From the NCBI GenBank assembly GCA_036362985.1, contig JAYGXS010000001.1, forward strand, positions 16,219,990 through 16,283,989: 64,000 nt of DNA, written 5' to 3'. This document shows, one piece after another, positions 22,545-32,755 of the stretch (positions within the stretch are counted from its first letter, which is position 1; every line of letters starts with the position of its first letter). Position numbers and translations under genes: made by a program. The notes under the pieces were generated by a model. It was not told where the DNA came from. It saw nothing but the letters and a program-made list of their open reading frames with translations, and did no database searches. The DNA is from Ligula intestinalis (Eukaryota; Platyhelminthes; Cestoda; Diphyllobothriidea; Diphyllobothriidae).

Positions 22545-22755
22545 CATGGATATGGAAGAAGACGGGTCGAGCACCGGATCGATCGATTTATTGTCCTCAG
22601 CTTTCGAACTCTTACAGGAGTTCATCTTCATAATGAGAAGTACCCTCTTTTTGGTTGCTACTTCTCATCTCTGAATATGTACTCCTGTAAGAGTTCGAAA
22701 GCTCAGGACAATAAATCAACTGATTCCGTGCTCGACACGTCTTCTTCCTTATCCA
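22545..22755. repeat. Palindromic insertion in a PLE endonuclease
   Basis: The left arm from GGAAGAAGACGGGTCGAGCA (about 22554) to ATGAGAAGTA (22641) is inverted relative to TACTTCTCAT (22659) through CTCGACACGTCTTCTTCC (22748). The loop is about 17 bp. The arms carry AGAGTTCGAAAGCT and CAGGACAATAAATC, which fall at the same place as GAAACGTCAGGAAAATAAAG in the PLE tail family, and both arms end in CTTCTTC. Confidence 0.7.
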
Positions 22756-22985
22756 TAAACAGTTCCATTCTAGCACACTTGGTAAACTCCAATCATCGCA
22801 TGGATGCCAGGGTGACTCTCCGAGCTATCTACGAGGTGCCATTAGGGGAATTCAAAATTCATTGGACAGCATCTGTTGGCTACGGCAAAAGCGGTTGCCA
22901 TCAGGTTACGCCGGCCTGTCCTGTGCGCCCAAAAAAACTTCGTAACGGGGCTGCAGTTGCCATGGCAGAAAGCCGCTAATCCAAC
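22750..22985 (+). pseudogene. PLE GIY-YIG endonuclease fragment, part 2
   Basis: SINSSILAHLVNSNHRMD followed by RAIYEVPLGEFKIHWTASVG and CPVRPKKL aligns with NINSSILAHMVGSGHRVD, KVIYKVSPDYPKSLGQRLLA and KPVLCAQKNL of the PLE at 59688-60305. Together with 22315-22520 it is one endonuclease domain interrupted by an insertion. Confidence 0.7.
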
Positions 22986-23084
22986 AACCCGCAGCTTATC
23001 ACCTATCTCAGCTACCAGTCCCCTCTAACGCTGATCAGATTTGTGACCCCGATTATCCCTCTTCTCCCTACCCCGTTATAGGTT

Positions 23085-23165
23085 ATTTAGTTAATTACTA
23101 TTTAAATGTAAAAGCCTGACGATAATTTATCGAAAACAAACGTATATTTGACAATTTATCTTATG
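23085..23165 (+). repeat. Short PLE tail motif
   Basis: CTGACGA at 23116-23122 and GAAAAC at 23132-23137 around a GATA/TATC hairpin, nearly identical to 7299-7320. In both places it lies about 110-160 bp after the end of a PLE endonuclease remnant. Confidence 0.6.
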
Positions 23166-23169
23166 AAAA

Positions 23170-24175
23170 AGACAAAGATAAGACTTGTGAACAGGAATCC
23201 TCGTAATACAGAAGGTCATGTGCTAACTTCCGGGGTCATTAGAGTTACGGTTCAATTTAGAGTTTCTTTTGAGCTGGAGGTGAGTCGGTAAAACGTGCGC
23301 AAAAATGAGTCAAAAACAAAACAACCTCATTGGTTAACCGGAAGTTGTATTGCAGCCCTTTTGCGGTTTTGTCTTTCGTCCTCTATAACTTAGTGTTGTT
23401 CGACACATATGTAAGTGCCTTCTCCTATTACCCACTTTTCATCCAATTTTCTATAAAAGCACTCTGGATCCTATGGTCGGCCCGCATTATGGCGCTCTTG
23501 TGTATTTCCTTAAAAATAGGTAATTTTTAATTTAAAACATCGATTATTGCTCCTCAAGTTCATAAGTCTTCTACCTCTGGCAGCTACGTGACAGTGGCAG
23601 TCATATGATCACGGTTCCCGAGAGTATAGAACATTTGTAACGATCCGCCTCCAGCCCTGCTGTTTGAATTCATGGTCCCCCGTTTGGTTTGATTTTCGGT
23701 GTCGCCTAGCACAAACTGGATCCTACCTCGATATCCCATACGTCTCGTTGCCTCTATTTTCCATTCCGTTCATGACGTTTCCCGTTATTTTTGTATCTTT
23801 TTTCCATTTACTGAATTTCTAATCGTTTTTTGGTTTCCTCCTTTCATACCAGTCAGTCTATTTTCGTATATCAGATCTCAGTTTGATTTATCAGTCGTTA
23901 TCCAGATAAAATTTTAGTTATAACGTTTTGCCAACCTATTGTACCGTTATTTTAAGCGTTGTACCGTGCATTAGTAAATAGTCTCTTATTATCCGTATCA
24001 CTTCTATCATGTCACGACAAGGTTGGGGAATTGACCTGACTCATCCACTATATGAGAGTGCGGCCTCTTCTTCTCCTTTGCAGAACAGGATTCTGATTCC
24101 AACTTGCAGTCCCGAGGCCTACTACCAGAATCTATTCTCACCAGACAGAACTGTGATCACAAACCCTTTTACGGA
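23170..24175. other. No recognised gene
   Basis: Short hydrophobic frames without known signatures. The frame from 24009 (MSRQGWGIDLTHPLYES) stays open up to the palindrome at 24176, which ends it. It may be part of a repeat-borne ORF, but I do not recognise it. Confidence 0.35.
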
Positions 24176-24390
24176 GTTCCGAAAAAGAAGATGCGATCAC
24201 TGGAACAAGGACTTTATTTTCCTGATGTTTCGGATTCCGTCGGGAATCCTTAGTCATAGGTAATCGTAAACAGGTCTGAGACATGCACAGACCTGTTTAC
24301 GATTACCTATGACTAAGCATTCCCAAAGGAATCCGAAACGTCAGGAAAATAAAGTCCTTGTTCCAGTGATCGCATCTTCTTCTTCGGAAC
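24176..24390. repeat. Near-perfect palindrome of two PLE tail copies
   Basis: Left arm 24176-24277 and right arm 24288-24390, about 102 bp each, with a spacer of about 10 bp (AGACATGCA). The arms differ at only a few positions. Each contains GAAACGTCAGGAAAATAAAG (or a one- or two-base variant), GTTCCAGTGATCGCATC and GATTACCTATGACTAA. The right arm matches 59587-59689, which abuts the PLE coding region, at nearly every base. Confidence 0.85.
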
Positions 24391-24589
24391 TGCTGCCTGC
24401 AACTCGTATATTCTCCTCCATTGGCTTTTACGGAGTCCTGTCGTTTATCTCTTATCTACCCAGACAGTATTGTGCCTCCGGGTGATAACATTTTGTTCAA
24501 TCAGCCGCCTCTACTCTGCCCGGACTCTGCACGTGCACACATGCAGCTTCTAGAAGAGCCAATGACAGACGTCCACAAACTCAGCATTC

Positions 24590-25015
24590 GCCTAATCAGC
24601 TCACCACACACGACAGTTCGACCATCGATTTCGATGAAGTCCATCGTGTGCCACACAGCGAGGTGGTGTAGGGACGGTGACTTACGCGTGAATTAAATAA
24701 TGGTGACAGTAGACTTGCACTACATCTACCGCACTTCCTCTGCCTTCCACACCTGGGCCCGGTGTTATGACCAAGTCAAGATGACCGGAGGTAGGAGAGG
24801 GCGCAGGTGGTTGGTGTGTTCGGAACCGCCCCTAGACGTGTCGTCACACCTGACTCAAATCCCACGACGTGGGAACGCTATATAGGCCAAATTGAAAATG
24901 AGTCAGTGCGGCACTCCTAGCCTGTCAGTCGGCCACACCGCAAACAGGCAGGGGGCTGACCACGAGATCTTCGTGCAATTGTCAGCCGGCAACCTTCCAA
25001 GCCAAGACGATTGAC
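24590..25015 (+). repeat. Dispersed repeat family B
   Basis: Blocks TTGCACTACATCTACCGCAC (24714), ACACCTGGGCCCGGTG (24750) and GCGCAGGTGGTTGG (24802), then TCAAATCCCACGACGTGGGA. They recur in the same order at 51500-51670, 58600-58945 and, more loosely, 62900-63130. The end part, GTCAGCCGGCAACCT with CAAGCCAAG (24980-25005), is matched by 58918-58945. Identity of the family is unknown. Confidence 0.55.
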
Positions 25016-25107
25016 GCACTGTGATATTCCTAGGCTCCGATCATATATGCAGCGGAGAAGCCATGTGAGGAAGGGGCCGGGAATCACACTTGCGTGAGTG
25101 CTGTCGT

Positions 25108-26280
25108 TTAAAAACGTGCGTTATGTGGTGTTGGAGGTGGCCGTATTTGATTTAGTTGCGGTTGAGAAAAGCGTTGGTATGCAACCGCAGGTTTCCATGG
25201 AAGCGCGTGTGGCCTTATAGGCTCAGGGTGTGGGCGGATGTGCGTGGACAATGCAAACAGTTGTGACTGGGCCGGTAGGTGTATGTTGCTACTCCTGGCA
25301 TTGGCTCGCCAGTCTATGTGCGATGGATTCGCAAGTGGCCGACGAGGCCAATATGAGATGTGCATGTGCAGTTATAATGAGGAAGTGCTAGATAGGGGGC
25401 TGCTGATTTGGCGAGGCTTATTCTGCTGGTACTAGCAGTCGTGCTCGTGTAAGGCCTGGAGAGGAAAGTGTTGAAGGGTGGGCAAGACGCGTTAGGTTTG
25501 TCAGCATCATAGTGGCTTCCGACTTCGTGGATGCGCATGTGGCCTACTAGGCCAATGTGGTGAGATATCTGTGAGGAAAATGAGGACAGCAGGAGGCGAC
25601 GGTCTCTGCAGTGTATGGTGCCCCGGACACTGATTCACCAGTTCTTGTGCAAGGGATTTGCAAGAGACCAGCTAGGCGTATACGCGATCGCAACAAGGAT
25701 GGGATAGGATCGAGCTCCCATGGTGTGGATAGTAGGGGGCCGGTCATTGAAGGTGGTCGCAGCGATGGTGGAAATGAAGGAAGTGGCGTCGGAGATGGAA
25801 TTGCCCCAGTGATCGCCAGGTGAGTTTGTGGCAAGGAGAATGGTGGCGGTGGTGTTCGAAAAGGTTGAGGCATTTGAAGTGTGGGTAACAATAATCACGA
25901 AGGTCGACGTTGTGGGCTGTAAACCAAGGGTGACAGTTGGGGGTTCGCCGCTGTAAAAGTTGATGGTGGCGGTGTATTTTTGTATTACATGCGAAGGTGC
26001 CCCATGTGTTGGCAGCATGGACATTTTTGAAGGAATAAGGCCTAAGTGATGTGGATATGAGACGGTTGTGACTTTCAAACCGTCCTTTTCGCCTTGGCAG
26101 CGGCGACACAGTTTGTTTCGTAGACTGATGCGCCATTCGTCAGTGCTCCCCTGCAGGCCGCCGCTCCTGTGCGAGATCATCTCAGGTCATCGGGATGATA
26201 TACAGTCTCTTCAGATAGTTCTTTTCAGGGTGTCCTTATACCGTCGTTTTTGTACTCCTTGTCAGTGAGCACCTGTAGCA
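25108..26280 (-). pseudogene. RTE-like LINE, Thr/Pro-rich tail with zinc-finger-like segments
   Basis: On the minus strand, downstream of the RT remnant, frames read LCRRCQGEKDG, then long Thr/Ser/Pro-rich sequence (TLGLQPTTSTFVIIVTHTS and similar), then a degraded CCPHF segment, then CTCTSHIGLVGHLRIHRT. The last has a C-x2-C...H-x3-5-H character. Similar C2H2-like tails follow the RT of RTE-like elements in flatworms. Frames shift repeatedly, so it is a relic. Role in the live element is unknown. Confidence 0.55.
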
Positions 26281-27121
26281 ACATCTTCGCAGAAGAATAG
26301 TTCCAGGACGTTCGTGTCCGAGATCCCGACCGGCTATCTCAACTTCAGTATTCTGCGGAGCCAGCTGAGACGAAAGTTATTCAGGTTTCCGGCCTGGTTA
26401 GAGTAGATGGTGCAGGTCTCCTTTCCGTATAGAAGTGGCGTCCCGATGATCGCCCCATACATCTTCAATTTGGCGTTTTTTTGAAGGCCATAACACTTCC
26501 ACACGGAAATTTGCAGCTGACCAAACATCTAGCTGGCTTTGGAGATTCAGTGGGTGACCTCGTCATCGAATGTCGGGTCGCGTGCCAGTGGGCTTCCAAA
26601 CAAAGCAAAGTTTTCTACAGTTTCGAGTGGGGTGCTTTTGACATTTATTCGAGGAGAGTTGCCTTCCGTGGTGGGTGACGAGCAGTGCATGACCACTTTT
26701 TTAACCGTGATTATTGTTATTTCGAAATTGGCGCGGCCGGGAGTAAAGAGATGAGTGTTTTTCGCGTGTTCTCTTCCGTCGCGGTGTCGACGGTGCATAC
26801 ATCCACGAAAAGCCGATCATGGACGGTAGCCGTAGACATACGCGTTTTGGCCTGCCTATGCTGACTATTGAGAAGGTGCTCGTTTGTTCCGTAGGCGCTG
26901 CGAGTCCCAGGGCGCTTATAATGGTAGGCTTCCATCAATATAGCAGAAAATATGAGGCACGACAAGATGAGAGTGAGAACGTAGGCTTGCTTCACTCTAT
27001 TGATCACTGAGGATGCATCAGAGACCCTTCTGTTGTCAGAGAAGCACGTCAGTATCCCGTCATTAAGCCAATGCACCATGTGTGCGAACCGCGTAAGACG
27101 ACCAAATTTCTGCATGATCTT
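26281..27121 (-). pseudogene. RTE-like LINE reverse transcriptase, C-terminal part
   Basis: From 27115 the frame reads MQKFGRLTRFAHMVHWLNDG and NRVKQAYVLTLILSCLIFSA, then TVHDRLFVDVC. The last corresponds to the FADD catalytic box, here FVDV, so an essential aspartate is lost. Near 26340-26528 KMYGAIIGTPLLYGKETCT and NNFRLSWLRRILKLR match the thumb-side region of these elements. Frameshifts join the blocks. Confidence 0.75.
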
Positions 27122-27476
27122 TTATCGCAGAGTGTTAAGTGAGTTAAACCCTAGCAACTGCAATATTCAGGTCCGGTTCCTTAAGAAAAGTGAAGACGTG
27201 AGTGGCTAAAGTGTACGGAAGGAAGTGGAGAATAGGCAGGTGGAATTTGGATGTTAGATTAGTGCGCAACCACAGAGCACGGCGCCGTCTTTGAAGTCAG
27301 GTGACCGCGGAAATTGCCACAGTATCTGGGGCGGCCTTTGTGTGAGTCAGCCTCGGCCAGTGATTGGTCAGACGGGTTGGCCAGACTGACGGGCGTAAGC
27401 GGCCAGTGCATGTGTCCTCGTCGGCTGTGGTGGTGAGCCTTGGCACGTTAGTGCCCACGCGGAGTGCGTCACCACA
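27122..27476 (+). repeat. Family A repeat inserted in the RTE reverse transcriptase
   Basis: 355 bp. The RTE frame reads LWK just outside the right edge (27477) and resumes IMQKFG just outside the left edge (27121), so the insertion is clean. CTT occurs at both edges (27119-27121 and 27477-27479) as a possible 3-bp target duplication. Contains TGGAGAATAGGCAGG, ATTGGTCAGACGGG and GGTGAGCCTTGGCAC, shared with 1-157, 53500-53830 and 57300-57620. No protein-coding signal. Confidence 0.75.
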
Positions 27477-27850
27477 CTTCCACAGTACGTTGCGATTCAC
27501 CAGGTCAAAGGCTTTCGTCAGATCCACGAAGGGAAGGTGCAGGTGGTTTCACTCTTGTACCTCCCGAGCGCCGAAAATAATGTCGGATGTTACGCGGTGT
27601 CGTCGAAAGCCGCACTGATCTTCCAGAAGCAGCCCTACTCCTCTTTACCACGCAGGTGTTTCAGAATAATACCAGCCATATGGTCATGGCAATTTTGCCA
27701 GCCGTTTACTGCTTGTGTCCAGTGGCCACGGTTTGCTATGCACAAAAAGCAGCCACCTTGGTTTTCTTGTCCTCGTAATATTTTGAACTATAAGGTCGGC
27801 TTTGTTAGGACACACGTAAATAATTCGGTCATTAACCCAATCACGCGATA
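27477..27850 (-). pseudogene. RTE-like LINE reverse transcriptase, fingers and palm
   Basis: On the minus strand QNCHDHMAGIIL, then LEDQCGFRRHRVTSDIIFGA, a stop, and FVDLTKAFDLVNRNVLWK. The QCGFR block and the VDLTKAFD palm motif are RT motifs of the RTE-like family. At least one stop and one frameshift. Continues at 27121 after the inserted repeat. Confidence 0.75.
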
Positions 27851-29256
27851 ATTAAAAATATTCATCGTCAGGTCACAGGTCTAATGAAGAAGAAGGAAAG
27901 GAAGTGACGGGTCCATGTGTACTTTGTTTTTGCCTGCGGCTCACAACGCAAGATTGAACCTTCCGTAGAAACATGAAGTTACCATTTTTGAGGTCAGTTT
28001 TTTATGCTGCTACGGTTCATTTGCTGCTGAAAGCCGCCAACCATGTGCGTCATAACACCACCTCAAAGAAGGCGATCTGTATTCCAATGGTGATTTTTAA
28101 AGTTTCATCTTCCTCAACGCCTTCTTTTTCCCCTCAAAGTAACACGAATTTCTTAATTAAACAGTAGGCCCCACAGCCTATCCATGTAACACAAAACTTA
28201 CCGTGTTTCCAATTACTTGGCTTTTTCTCCAGGCAGACAGTTGCATAATATCGCATTAATCCACCGAGCAGTTGATAAAAAATGTTCGTGTTTCGCAAAA
28301 CGACACCTTAAGTAGGTTAGAAATTCCCGCGTCAGTTTGTCAGTGAACGTTGCATTTTTTTAAAAAACTAATTTTCGAACTACTGTCACTTACTGCGGCA
28401 AATATGCCATGTTTTTGAGGGGAACCAGAAGTGGAAGGATATTTCGCAAAATTTCCTTAGTAGTGTTACTTTGGCCTTCCTCTTGTCATACGGTAACCAG
28501 AAAAGTATGTACACAGAGTTTACGTCGACTAGGTTCATTTCGTTTTGTTTGCAAATTTCTATCAACGGCTCTTCGCCCATTTATGCGAACTCAAGTAAGA
28601 TATGTGCAAAGATATGCCCCAAGACTGCCTCAACTGCTTTAATCAGTTAAGAAACGGTGTGGAGTGTAGATTTGAAATAGCTCTGGCATTGGAGCATCAA
28701 AATGCTGACGCAGTCGAATACAATCTTTGTCATTGATAAACGATGCATTAAAAGGGACCGTTTCTGGGCTAATGGCCGTCAACAGTGAAGGAATAACCCC
28801 AATCAAGCCCCCTTCTTAAAAGCTACCTCTTTGGACCAAGCAAGAATTGTAACTGTCGGTTGAGATTCTGTCAAAAACCTGTTAACCCTCTGTCTAGCAC
28901 TTATTTACTAGTTGCTAACTGAAATGGCAATTTTTCTACACTCATATAAACTTCTGAGGCTTTAAAAGGATAGAAAACTCATAGGTTTTTCTCCAAGCGT
29001 TTTCATAGATTTTCCCCCAGGGAGTTTTGCAGTCGAAAAAGCTATCAGTTCTCACATTATTCCTCTTTTATGCTACGTGAAAACGCGAAAACCAAGTCGG
29101 GAGAATAAAGTAACCCTCCGGCCCACTGTGAATCATGCATCGAGCTTATTTTTCGGCATAGATGGAGTGAAACTTGGCGAGAGTATCAGTCTAGGCGAAC
29201 ATGTTCTGCATGGCAAGAAGTTCAAACCAGAAGCATGTAAGACCCCGCAAAACATG
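27851..29256. other. No recognised gene; one SINE tail trace
   Basis: At about 28755-28795, GGGACCGTTTCTGGGCTAAT followed by GGCCGTCAACAG resembles the reversed tail of the SINE family at 56820-56960. Otherwise short frames without known signatures. Confidence 0.35.
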
Positions 29257-29326
29257 AATATGGATGATGGTTATGATGATGATGATGATGATGATGAGGA
29301 TGATGATGATGATGATGATGAGGAGG

Positions 29327-29377
<51 letters not shown>

Positions 29378-29396
29378 GTGATGATGATGGCTATTA
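29257..29396 (+). repeat. (GAT)n microsatellite
   Basis: About 45 units of GAT/ATG with a GGT, GAG or GGAGGA interruption. It makes open frames of poly-Asp, poly-Met and, reversed, poly-His or poly-Ile, which I read as artefacts of the repeat. Confidence 0.95.
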
Positions 29397-29837
29397 GTAT
29401 CCAAAAAATATCAGTAGAATTGACAAAAATGGGAGCTCTAAGTGTTGGACTAACTGATAGTTTTGGCAAGAAGGCTAAATTGTCATTTTTGGTTTACTTG
29501 CTATTCGTTAGACAGTCTAGTAAACTGGAGCTCTGGCCAGATCTAGATACTCAATCATCCCTTTTGTACTCAACGTGCCTGAAGTGTTTTCATGCATTGT
29601 CAAATCTTTTACCCAATAAATAATATTTAGCTACTTAAACCTAAGAGTATTGTAGCAAGATTGTATAATTATTTCCTATTTTCCCGCAGAAAGTTGATCA
29701 GACTATTTTTTCCATAAGGAACAGTAATTTTTGTTCCTTGTTTGAGAAACTCATAATTAAAAATCCAACACCGCCCCCTGGAAAACACGCCCATAACGAG
29801 AGTAGGTCTCCTGAACGGAGGATCATCATTGACAAAG

Positions 29838-30070
29838 AAAAAGGAGACTAGAATGGTCATTTTCGGGCTTATTGGCCGTCATCTCTCAGCTATACCCGAG
29901 ACCCACCACCAATGAACCCCAAGGTAGTATGGGGCGATTGAGTTTCCTAACCGATCGCCCACTTTATTAATGGTTGGCGTAACCCCAGCCGAGCCAATGA
30001 GTTTCCAGTTAACTGCGATCCGGGTTGTGGTGTTTTGCGGTTTAGTCTGGTTACTGGACAGAATAAGGGC
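29838..30070 (-). repeat. SINE tail and body (family with GACGGCTAATNAGCC tail)
   Basis: Plus strand AAGGAGACTAGAATGGTCAT, TTTCGGGCTTATTGGCCGTC and CTATACCCGAGACCCA match AAGGAGTATTAGAACGGCCA, TTTCTGGCTTGTTAGCCGTC and CATACCCGACCCCA at 56824. The rest of the body diverges. Confidence 0.55.
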
Positions 30071-30721
30071 GTTCAAGTCTGCGCTGTACTTCCGATCTCA
30101 GACCTTACCAGACGGCAGCGGGGTAACAAACAAAAAACAACACTAAAATAAACTATAAGCGCTGCAAACTACCTTTTATAGCGCCATTTCAAGCCCTTTT
30201 GAAGGCATTACGCATATGGGTGTGCTACACTGATTTTTTTGGCTGCACTTCGCAGTCCAAAATGGATTTTTTTAACGTTAGGTTCACTGGCATGTGCCAA
30301 AATGACCTGCTAGTCAGTGGGTGTTGCATAACCTGCATGCTCGTATCCAACCAAAGGCATGAGCGGAACCACTGTACGTGGTTTGAACTGGCTCATTTGT
30401 GTCACAGTAGTTTTGGAACATTTTCTTAATTATAAAGACCATGATGGATGCCCTTGGAGTATAACAGAGGGGGGTGCAGCGAAAACGCTTCTTACCCGAT
30501 TTTAGAAATGTCCGGGAGCGTGCAGTTTCTTCACTACTGTCTCGATTTTGGCAAAGAAATTCCTTCAACCTGTTTGGAGGACGTGGGACTAGGAGATGTC
30601 AAATGATGACCATCTACGAAATGCTGTCGGGATTTTTGTTAAATGCAGTATTTACGCACACCACTAATGCCTCGAAATCCGGTCTCCGAAACATAATGTG
30701 ATGCCAGAGAACTGGAGGAAA

Positions 30722-31160
30722 CTTAAGGTTAGGCAACGAATGCTTGTACGTCACCCCGTAACAAACACACTTGATAGGTTGTAGGAGGGGGCTGATACGA
30801 GAATGAGTTAGAGCAATGTAAGGGATGGCAAACCAAGTCAACACGTTAACCATGTTAAAATATTATGGTTCCAGTGTCATCATTTAGTTGGCCTGGTTTT
30901 CTGGCAAGTTATTAAACCGTATTATACACCTAGGTCACTTAAATGACAGAGCAGAATGTTAAACGTGTTGGTAATTAAAATAAATGAATCTGCCCAATTT
31001 CAACATTTAATTGGCCTGGTTTTTAGCACTGATATAGGCCGTGTTACGCATATAGCCATCCGGGCCTTCCTACAAACCAACCTAACTCTACCTCAAACGT
31101 CAACACTAACCCTATTCATTGTGCTTGTTGGGGTAAGCATTCGTTGCCAGGTTAGAAGGA
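30722..31160. repeat. Weak inverted repeat
   Basis: GGTTAGGCAACGAATGCTT (30727-30745) is inverted as AAGCATTCGTTGCCAGG (31135-31152), and weaker matches continue inward (ACAAGCA with TGCTTGT, TTGTAGGAGG with CCTTCCTACAA). Between them TTAGTTGGCCTGGTTTT (30884) and TTAATTGGCCTGGTTTT (31008) form a direct repeat. Nature unknown. Confidence 0.4.
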
Positions 31161-31541
31161 TCGCACAAACACTTGTTGCCCAAGACCATTCCTGATGGTT
31201 TTATGAGCCGTATAAAGAATTTTTGCCTGTTAGTAGGACGATGTAAACGTAATCTAGAGGACATTGCTGTGACAATATAGTATGGGACTTATCCGACGCA
31301 AACCGACATTAAAGCATACACAAAAACCTGGAAGTAATAATGGAAAATCTTAAGATAAGCAAAAAAATTGAAGGAAACACCAAAGTATTGACAGTTTGAA
31401 AAATAAAGAGCTATCATCTGGAGGATTTTATTTTGCATATGAAGTTTCTTGTAGTTGTCTCGGCTGCCCATCTTTGGAGTGTGAGTACTCTAGCACAAAG
31501 GGCGGTAAAAAGACAAGAACCATGAGCCACAGTGCTCATTC

Positions 31542-31610
31542 TCTGAAAATGGGTAGATGAGACACCAACCCGAAACGTCCGATACAAAGAAAACCTCTCC
31601 CGGTGAAGCT
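31542..31610 (+). repeat. Hammerhead-like motif
   Basis: CTGAAAAT, then a GGGT/ACCC stem, then GAAACGTCCG (31572-31580). Same arrangement as the PLE-tail repeats but with different surrounding sequence. Confidence 0.35.
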
Positions 31611-31767
31611 TCTTTCTTCCTCTTACTTACTACCTGAGAATCGAATTTTCACTAATATTACTGTACGGACGGTTTGTTTCGAAATACCAACTTTTAAAAG
31701 AAGCCTCAAATTCCGAAAACGAGAAAAATCGCTTAAACCGTGACCAATAAATAAAAATATAATTCAG

Positions 31768-31880
31768 AAGAAGAAGATGCGATCACTGGAACAATGATTT
31801 TATTTCCCTGACATTTGGGATTCTGTCGAGCATCTTTAGCCGTGAGTAACGGTAATATAGTGTGAGACATGCGCAGATTG
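31768..31880 (-). repeat. PLE tail copy
   Basis: Plus strand AGAAGAAGATGCGATCACTG, GGAACAATGATTTTATTTCC and CTGACATTTGGGATTCTGTC match the left arm of 24176-24277 and the reverse of 59587-59689 with scattered changes. Confidence 0.7.
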
Positions 31881-32133
31881 TGGTTAAAATATGATTGTCA
31901 GGCGAAAGCATAAAACTACAATGTTGTACTTGGAAAATAACGTTCCTTAAGTCACATTTCCTTATGTATATTTCGGGAACTGGATTACAATTAGTTTTAA
32001 GTCATTCTTGAAAATCTGGCTCTTAAACCCTTTTTCCATAAATCTGGACTCTGTTCAATGGGTTTATAGAGATATTTAACTTACATATTACTTAAATCAT
32101 ACACCGCAAAAGTCCGTTTTTGGATATAAGTTC
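31881..32133. other. Unannotated flank of the gypsy insertion
   Basis: No gene seen. It ends in GTTC (32130-32133), which recurs immediately after the 3' LTR. Confidence 0.5.
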
Positions 32134-32658
32134 TGTGGGCTCTTGGCCCTACTTACGTGTTGTTTAAATTTATCAATAACCAAGTTTGTGAAAACTAAAG
32201 ACAACACGTTGTTTCACACTTTCGGTTTTGACGCGTGCTAGCAACTATCTTGCTAATCACTCTCCACAGCTCAATTCCCTCCTCACCTGCCGCTGTTTAT
32301 TTTGCCCTTCAACGACACCTCTCTGGTGATCACTCTCGGGCTCCAGGAGAATCCAGCGACAAGTTGCAAACGAGTTTCCTCCACATTTTGCAACTCACAG
32401 CCCAACGAACTTGGATCCAGTCCTCGCAGAGTTATCCTTTGGCAAGTCGACTACTTGACTACTGCCGACTAGGATCGCGAAGGATCTAAGTGAGTTGTAT
32501 CATTTCTAATCTTCATCGTCAATCTCTTTACTGGATTTTGCGACTTTTCCACTAGAATAGACTGGTAAATCCCTTATTAGCATTTAGTGTACCCTTGAAA
32601 GTTTTCATCGCGTATTTGCTAAGACGTTTTATATATTTGTAGCGATAAAGCCACTACA
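32134..32658 (+). repeat. 5' LTR
   Basis: Starts TGTGGGCTCT, ends GCCACTACA. A TATA-like TTTTATATAT at about 32627-32636 is close to the 3' edge. A 3-4 nt spacer precedes the primer site. Length and sequence match 36991-37515. Confidence 0.97.
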
Positions 32659-32662
32659 AATT

Positions 32663-32673
32663 TGGTGACCCCG
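32663..32673 (+). promoter_or_regulatory. Primer binding site, tRNA-Trp
   Basis: TGGTGACCCCG starts 4 nt after the LTR. It is complementary to the 3' end (including CCA) of eukaryotic tRNA-Trp, from my knowledge of that tRNA. Eleven bases match before divergence. Confidence 0.7.
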
Positions 32674-32755
32674 TTTCTATTGTTATCCACGTCTTATTAT
32701 TTATTCCATTCACCTTTATTTTCCGTTTGAATCTGCCGTTCATAAGTTTTTCACC

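Noticed and set aside
29077..29469. Open frames with poly-Asp, poly-His, poly-Met and poly-Ile
   Set aside because: They follow directly from the (GAT)n microsatellite and have no other protein signature.
32235..32489. An 84-codon open frame, found identically at 37092-37346
   Set aside because: It lies within the LTRs, so its duplication is explained, and it has no recognisable domain.
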